NCBI RefSeq assembly: GCF_015207755.1 | Contig: NZ_JADEWH010000017.1 | Span: forward strand, 45,555 to 109,554 | DNA: 64,000 nucleotides | Source: Nodularia sp. LEGE 06071 | Lineage (GTDB): Bacteria; Cyanobacteriota; Cyanobacteriia; Cyanobacteriales; Nostocaceae | Reading direction: 5' to 3' | Shown here: piece after piece, positions 59,141 to 64,000 of the stretch | Position numbering within the stretch: the stretch's first letter is position 1 | Layout of the letters: each line of letters starts with the position of its first letter | Notes under the pieces: model-generated | The model's database searches: none | What the model was told of the DNA's origin: nothing | What the model saw: only the letters and a program-made list of their open reading frames with translations | Translations under genes and position numbers: made by a program

Positions 59141-60103
59141 TTAGCTGATACTAGCGGCTACTTTAGCTTCCAAGTCTTGGAACAAAGGTGTACTTAAATA
59201 TCTTTCTCCAAAACTGGGCTGAATCATGACTATTAAGCGTCCTTCATTTTCTGGACGTTGGGCAATACGAATGGCTGCACATAAAGCTGCACCAGTGGAA
59301 ATACCAGATAGTAGCCCTTCTTCTCTGGCTAAACGCCGACCATAGGCGATCGCTTCGTCATCGCTGACGGTAATCACTTCATCAATCAGTTCTACTTTCA
59401 GAACTTGAGGTACAAACCCCGCCCCAATTCCTTGAATTTTGTGGGGGCCTGGTCGCCCTCCCGATAATATTGGGCTATTGGTTGGTTCAACAGCGATCGC
59501 TTGAAAACTCGGTTTCCGGACTTTGAGAATTTCCGCTACACCAGTAATCGTACCACCAGTACCCACACCTGCCACAATCATATCTACCTGTCCATCTGTA
59601 TCCTCCCAGATTTCCTCGGCTGTAGTTTCCCGATGCACTTTCGCATTGGCTGGATTGCGGAACTGCTGCAACATATAAGAATGTGGCGTAGTATCAACTA
59701 TTTCCTGGGCGCGCCGAATTGCCCCACTCATGCCTTCAATTCCCGGTGTGAGTTCTAATTCTGCCCCATAAGCCCGCAACATCGCCCGGCGTTCCCCACT
59801 CATAGTTTCTGGCATTGTCAAAATTAACCGATAACCCTTAGCTGCTGCGGCCATAGCTAAAGCAATACCTGTATTTCCCGATGTTGGTTCTACCAATAAG
59901 GTTTTTCCCGGAGTAATCAACTTTTCTGCTTCGGCGGCGTTGATCATGCTGACCCCAATGCGGTCTTTGACTGATGCCGATGGGTTCATGCTTTCGAGTT
60001 TCACAAGTATTTGAGCCACACACCCTTCAGCTTGGGGGATGCGGTTCAACTGTACTAGAGGTGTCCGACCAACAAGTTCTGTAATGTTACGCGCAATCTT
60101 CAT
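59141..60103 (-). CDS. cysK: Cysteine synthase (O-acetylserine sulfhydrylase)
   Basis: CysK joins O-acetylserine and sulfide to give cysteine with PLP. The 320-residue protein shows [17 protein letters not shown], the PLP lysine in [12 protein letters not shown] (about residue 47), the substrate loop [11 protein letters not shown] and [11 protein letters not shown] for phosphate binding, and [12 protein letters not shown]. It follows an Rrf2 regulator by 51 bases on the same strand, so regulator and enzyme are likely co-transcribed. Confidence 0.95.
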   Translation of the reverse strand: MKIARNITELVGRTPLVQLNRIPQAEGCVAQILVKLESMNPSASVKDRIGVSMINAAEAEKLITPGKTLLVEPTSGNTGIALAMAAAAKGYRLILTMPETMSGERRAMLRAYGAELELTPGIEGMSGAIRRAQEIVDTTPHSYMLQQFRNPANAKVHRETTAEEIWEDTDGQVDMIVAGVGTGGTITGVAEILKVRKPSFQAIAVEPTNSPILSGGRPGPHKIQGIGAGFVPQVLKVELIDEVITVSDDEAIAYGRRLAREEGLLSGISTGAALCAAIRIAQRPENEGRLIVMIQPSFGERYLSTPLFQDLEAKVAASIS

Positions 60104-60154
60104 AATTATTCCTTATTTATTTAGTTATCAGTCAACAGTCCAAAATACTTGGGA

Positions 60155-60592
60155 CTAAATGTAGTACATAATATCCAATTGGCGGCGAGAATCTCTTTTT
60201 TCACAAAGATCATGAAGTGTGTAGTTTTGTAAAACTAAGTTTGCCGCCTGACAAGCTTCTTGCCAGATTTCTTTGATCACAGAAGTATCTATACTTTTGG
60301 GATTGGCATCTTCTTCACAGGTTCGCACATCTAGCCCTTCCAAACATTCTAAAACATCGAAGACTGTAATTTTCCAGGGTTCGCGCGTCAAAAAATAGCC
60401 CCCTTTGGAACCACGTTGACTTTTGACTATACCTCCGCGCCTCAAGGTCGCCAGTAACTGTTCCAGATAGCGGTCGGGTATGCTTTGTTGGGCAGCGATT
60501 TGGCGAATTTGCATCGGTTCGCCGCTTTGATAATGAGTGGCCATCTCGATTAAGGCAAGAATGGCGTATTCAGATTTACAGGATAGTTCCAC
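60155..60592 (-). CDS. Rrf2 family transcriptional regulator (CymR-like)
   Basis: The 145-residue protein, read from GTG 60592, begins like MELSCKSEYAILALIEMATH. The winged-helix includes IRQIAAQQSIPDRYLEQLLA and GGIVKSQRGSKGGYFLTREP, then VFDVLECLEGLD and a tail with TCEEDAN. It has too few cysteines in the cluster region to match IscR's three-Cys iron-sulfur site, so a CymR-like cysteine-metabolism role is more likely. Placement directly upstream of cysK supports that. The TTG at 60601 is an alternative start. Confidence 0.85.
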   Translation of the reverse strand: MELSCKSEYAILALIEMATHYQSGEPMQIRQIAAQQSIPDRYLEQLLATLRRGGIVKSQRGSKGGYFLTREPWKITVFDVLECLEGLDVRTCEEDANPKSIDTSVIKEIWQEACQAANLVLQNYTLHDLCEKRDSRRQLDIMYYI

Positions 60593-60699
60593 AAGCAGCA
60601 ATATAAGTAAAGGATCAAGAAAAAGTTAAACAGACTTATCACTCTTAACTTTTTCTAGTATACTCCGGTTCTCCACTGGGGTTTGTTCTTTACTTTGAT

Positions 60700-60732
60700 T
60701 TACAACAAAAAGCCCCGCGTAGTCGCGGGGCG
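60700..60732 (-). terminator. Intrinsic terminator of the porin gene
   Basis: Perfect hairpin GCCCCGCG/CGCGGGGC (60712-60731) followed on the minus strand by TTTTTGTTG, 44 bases after the porin stop. Confidence 0.9.
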
Positions 60733-60775
60733 TAATGAAGTTTAAGTTGAAAATTTTGAGCAGATTTGCAAAACT

Positions 60776-62519
60776 CTAGAAGGTGAAGGTTGTTCTGAGA
60801 GTACCGATAAATGCATCGTCGTTGTCGCTGTTCTGGCCGGGATTGCTTACCCAGACTACCCCAGGAGTAACTGAGACGTTATCAGAAACGCGATACTTGT
60901 AGAAGCCTTCAACTTGGTATGGAACTTTGTTAAAGCCAGATTGGATACCGCGTGCATAGGGAACAGCACCACCAAAGATACCTAAGACATTACCTCTCTT
61001 ACCAAAGTCAGGTAAAGCTACGCCAACACCGTAACTCCAAACTTCGCTATTGTCGTTAGCACCAAAGCCATTGACATCGGTGTAGGAGACAAAACCGCTC
61101 AGGGACAATCTGTCACTGGGTCGGAAGGCTGCGGAAACACCGTAGGAATTAGTGGCGAATGGGTTGGGGCTAGTATTGACTCTATCGATACCGCCAAGGT
61201 TAGCGATGGAAGTACCTACGACAGCAGAGCTATTTGTGCCTGAGTCAAAGATAGTGCTACCTGCACCATGATAACCGTGAACATAGGTTGCAGCTAGAGC
61301 CAAGCGATCGCCAAGGCTAAAGTTCAACTGTCCGAGAGCGCCGTAGTTGCCGTTGAATACACCAGCGCCATCGTCTGGATTACTAGCTTCTGACCCCAAG
61401 TAACCTACAGTTAATGAGCTAGGTCTGAGGATACCGCCACCTTGACCAAAGGGTAAGGTAAAGGCAAGACCTGCACCACCACCGACGCGATAGATGGGAT
61501 TTTCCGAAGCAAAGGTAGTTAAAGCACCGTTACCCCCATCAGTTCCGTCAGCAAAGTAGGGGTTGTTAACTGCTGCATAATGGCTGTGTTTACCACCGTT
61601 AGCCGCGAGGTAAACTTGGGCTGGTCCTATAGGTGCTTGGTAGGTTAATCTGTCGATCTCAACGTTGTTGCCACCAGTATTATTGATGTTAAAGGTTTGT
61701 AGACCTTCACCACTTGGCGCACCTACACCAAAAGGTGTAGCAGTACCCAGATCCAAGGGAGTTGCATTACCAGAGACCAAACGGGTGGTCAAAACATCAC
61801 GACCTGTGAAGCTGCTTTGCAAGCCTAAACGCACTCTGTTTTGGAAAACAGTGTTATTGTTGTCACCAGCTGTATCACCAAAGGCATCGGTAAGAGCAAA
61901 AATTGCTTCACCAGCCAGCTTGGTAGTAGTGGAGAACTGATTTGCCTCTAATTCAGCAGTCCGCGCTTCTAGGGAATCTACACGACCCCGTAGAGTTGCC
62001 AATTCTGCGGAAAATTCTTCTTGTAGACGCTGTAAGGTAGCTAAATCTTGTCTGGTCACCATGTCAGCTGTGGCTGTGGCGATCAATTCGTTAACTCTAT
62101 CCAAACAGGCGTTTAAACCAGCAGCAAATTCGTAACGGGTTAAAGCCCGGTTACCGCGATAAGTCGCATTTGGGTAACCAGCAATACAACCGTAGCGCTC
62201 AACTAAGGACTGCAACGCTTGGAATGCCCAGTCTGTCGGTTGTACGTCAGAAAACTGGGAAACCGATGTGACTTGAGACAGAGTAGTATTTTGTTTGCCT
62301 TCGGTGCTGTAGCTATTAACTTGGTTAATAACATTAGTATCGTTGGTTGCTTGAGCAAAGATTTCTGGCTGTTGAGCAACTTCAGTAGCGGCTTGTTGTT
62401 CAGTTGCCGAAACTTCAATGGTGGTACTAGGAGCTGCAACTGCTGCGGCCGAAACTAACAATGTTGCTCCCAAGACTGCTGGGCTAACTACCAGGGATTT
62501 CCACAAGATATTAGACATC
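60776..62519 (-). CDS. Outer membrane porin (OprB type, with SLH domain)
   Basis: From ATG 62519 the product has 580 residues and a signal peptide (VSPAVLGATLLVSAAAVAAP). An SLH domain (FSDVQPTDWAFQALQSLVER, then RGNRALTRYEFAAGLNACLD), about residues 100-160, precedes a coiled coil (LQRLQEEFSAELATLRGRVD) and a beta-barrel domain ending in aromatic TFTF, as in cyanobacterial iron-uptake or OprB-like porins. It allows solute passage through the outer membrane and links to the cell wall. A GAGGA site precedes the ATG; an upstream extension of 33 residues is not believed. Confidence 0.9.
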
Positions 62520-62885
62520 TTCACTTTTTCCTCACACCTTGTATAGATAATTGTTGTTGTTGCACTTAGTCTCAAGAATCCAACAATTGTTAAACTCTTT
62601 TGATGAGGCATAGTTGCCACTACTACAATTTTAGTTTTTGCCAGGCTAATAACTGATTAACTTAAAAGTTAAGAATTAAATTAATGTGATTAACTAATGC
62701 AAAAACACAGCTTCTTAGCATACCATTATAAGGCATCTGAAGTATATGGCAACATATGAGCGATCGCTTGATTAACTGTCACATACAACATCTTGAAAAC
62801 ATGAGACGATCACAGAATTTATATGTTCCCAGTTTTTTTGAATTTGTGATCTCGCCCATAATTAGGGTTTTTCATCCCCAAATTT
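62520..62885. other. Porin promoter region and spacer
   Basis: A 366-base spacer with a long AT-rich leader before the porin start. No ORF, RNA gene or clear operator is supported. Confidence 0.45.
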
Positions 62886-63167
62886 TTAGCTGATTAGAGA
62901 AATTATCTCAGCTACTTCAAAGTCCTTTTGCGTTAACCCACCTGCATCATGTGTTGTCAGGTTAATAATGACTTTGTTATAAGAAATTTCTATGTCTGGA
63001 TGATGCCCCGAAGATTCAGCTGGTTCTACTAGTTTATTTACAAATTCAATGGCGGCGATAAAATCTTTGAATTTGCGGGTAGTCTGCAACTTAGAACCCT
63101 CAACTGTCCAACCTGACAAACGGCTGGCTTGTGCTTGAATTTCTGCATCAGTCAGTAGTTGCGCCAT
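62886..63167 (-). CDS. phhB: 4a-hydroxytetrahydrobiopterin dehydratase (PCD/DCoH)
   Basis: The 93-residue protein is a pterin-4a-carbinolamine dehydratase: LSGWTVEGSKLQTTRKFKDF, the catalytic pair in ESSGHHPDIEISYNKV, and TTHDAGGLTQKDFEVA. It recycles the oxidised pterin formed by aromatic amino acid hydroxylases. No hydroxylase is adjacent, although a pterin-synthase-like gene is 5 kb away. Confidence 0.93.
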   Translation of the reverse strand: MAQLLTDAEIQAQASRLSGWTVEGSKLQTTRKFKDFIAAIEFVNKLVEPAESSGHHPDIEISYNKVIINLTTHDAGGLTQKDFEVAEIISLIS

Positions 63168-63374
63168 CAGAAAAAATTCCTATTTACATCTTTGCTAAAT
63201 CTTGCACTGCATAATGCTAGCTATTTATACACAAAAAATATGTCGGGATCATACCCAACTTTAGCTGCTATGAATGTGCAAAATTTCTAATTGTTTAAAA
63301 AACTTTCACCTGATTTCTCTATCAGCTTTACACAGAAACCATTGATCAATCCAAAAATACCCCTAAAAGACTAT

Positions 63375-63567
63375 CCGCTCTGATTTAGATCAGTTGATCT
63401 AATATCAGAGCGGTCTAGCGGGTCTTCAGGTTGCAACCAGACTGCCGGAAGGAACTCCGAACTCTAGCCTAGCTACTTGAGCTAACTTAATCTCACAAGG
63501 AGACTAAGGCTAACTTTTAGAGAACAGCCCCGGCACACAGCCGGCTAACTGCAACCTGATGACCCAT
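63375..63567 (-). ncRNA. Structured RNA candidate, possibly 6S RNA
   Basis: On the minus strand, GGGTCATCAGGTTGCA (from about 63566) pairs with TTGCAACCTGAAGACCC (ending 63420) to close a 147-base domain. Inside are local hairpins such as CCGGC/GCCGG and CTTAGTCTC/GAGATTAAG. A strong hairpin CCGCTCTGAT/ATCAGAGCGG (63375-63413) with following ATAGTCTTTT acts as terminator. TAGTATAAG upstream could be the -10 box. Total length near 190 bases with one long closed stem fits 6S RNA, but I cannot confirm sequence identity. Strand rests mainly on the terminator. Confidence 0.5.
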
Positions 63568-63694
63568 GCTTATACTACTTTCTATCATGGGCATCACCTC
63601 CTTGTTGCCTAAGCGGTCTTAGTTTTAAAAGGGCAGAGCATCTTGCTCCGGGTTATTAACCTGAAATCAATATAACACAGAAATTTTAGTTGGA

Positions 63695-63728
63695 TAGATA
63701 AATAAACCCCCGCCTGGTGGCGGGGGCT
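63695..63728 (-). terminator. Intrinsic terminator of psbD
   Basis: Hairpin CCCCCGCC/GGCGGGGG (63707-63726) followed on the minus strand by TTTATTTAT, 33 bases after the psbD stop. This shows no psbC is co-transcribed downstream. Confidence 0.9.
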
Positions 63729-63758
63729 GAATAAAAAATGGGGAATGAGATTTTTATC

Positions 63759-64000
63759 TTAGAGTGCGTTACCGCGAGGTAGAACTTCCTCTGGGAAGAC
63801 AAACTGTTTGTGTGGCTGATCTTGAGGAGCCATCCAAGCGCGGATACCTTCGTTCAACAAAATATTTTTGGTGTAGAAAGTTTCAAACTCTGGGTCTTCT
63901 GCTGCCCGTAATTCTTGGGAAACGAAGTCATAAGCCCGCAGGTTCAGTGCTAAACCGACAATCCCAATTGATGCCATCCATAAGCCAGTGACTGGCACAA
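63759..64000 (-). CDS. psbD: Photosystem II D2 protein, C-terminal part (cut by window edge)
   Basis: The last 80 residues of D2 are visible: [59 protein letters not shown] and the ending [15 protein letters not shown]2 is a core reaction-centre protein of PSII, paired with D1, binding P680, pheophytin and QA. The 5' part lies beyond the window. A terminator follows instead of psbC, so this is the single psbD copy rather than the one in the psbDC operon. Confidence 0.95.
   Translation of the reverse strand, partial: VPVTGLWMASIGIVGLALNLRAYDFVSQELRAAEDPEFETFYTKNILLNEGIRAWMAPQDQPHKQFVFPEEVLPRGNAL

Noticed and set aside
62520..62620. 33-residue N-terminal extension of the porin
   Set aside because: The signal peptide begins at MSNILWKSL with a GAGGA site just before it.
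63420..63460. SRP (4.5S) RNA on the plus strand because of CCGGAAGGAA
   Set aside because: The required GTCAGG and AGCAG parts around the loop are missing, and the better terminator is on the minus strand.

Overview
The window is a chromosome segment of a filamentous cyanobacterium, most likely heterocyst-forming (Nostoc/Anabaena-like). Photosystem II psbD (cut by the right edge) and a photosystem I psaJ-type gene show oxygenic photosynthesis. The hormogonium polysaccharide (hps) pseudopilin locus is typical of filamentous cyanobacteria. HIP1 octamers (GCGATCGC) are common, and intergenic regions carry heptad tandem repeats and palindromic repeats of the kind seen in Nostocales.

Left part (0.2-14.5 kb, all minus strand): DUF502 membrane protein-nusB-ftsY, then a group transcribed from 14.5 kb towards 4.5 kb: hpsA, hpsB, hpsC, hpsD, a further GspH-type pseudopilin, a DUF2064 glycosyltransferase, an HpsJ-type membrane protein and a family 2 glycosyltransferase. 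hpsA carries a one-base frameshift and three palindromic or MITE-like elements lie inside the locus, so the pathway may be decaying here.

Centre-left (15-28.7 kb) is mostly housekeeping: rpmB, htpG, a PIN-domain toxin-like gene with a small partner, clpB, gloA, eno, argC, the fused ribBA, a cell wall amidase and a lone psaJ-like gene too short for most ORF callers.

Accessory region 1 (29.4-33.7 kb): a three-gene ABC three-component (ABC-3C) conflict system. It comprises a nuclease-type effector, a small middle component and a DUF3732 ATPase, followed by a decayed Tn7/Mu-type transposase fragment. mgtE, a small conserved protein, an SDR dehydrogenase and an O-methyltransferase follow.

Accessory region 2 (37.9-49.1 kb): two convergent gene blocks. 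Plus strand: PqqD-like protein, degenerate nucleotidyltransferase-like protein, HPr-kinase-like protein and two glycosyltransferases. Minus strand: ABC exporter, canonical nucleotidyltransferase-like protein, TPR/glycosyltransferase, two GT2 enzymes and a uronate-dehydrogenase-like SDR. PqqD, HprK-like kinase, nucleotidyltransferase and exporter also co-occur in tailored lasso-peptide clusters, but the leader peptidase and cyclase are not seen. This is the best candidate for an undescribed peptide or glycoconjugate pathway.

Right part (49.2-64 kb): trhO, tRNA-Ala(UGC), two methyltransferases, an acyltransferase, DUF3134 and DUF3352 proteins, mscL, a double-domain 6-pyruvoyl-tetrahydropterin-synthase-like enzyme, a J-domain protein, an Rrf2 regulator with cysK, an OprB-type porin, a pterin carbinolamine dehydratase, a structured RNA candidate and psbD. 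Two IS200/IS605 right-end-like hairpins sit just upstream of the DUF3134 and J-domain genes.
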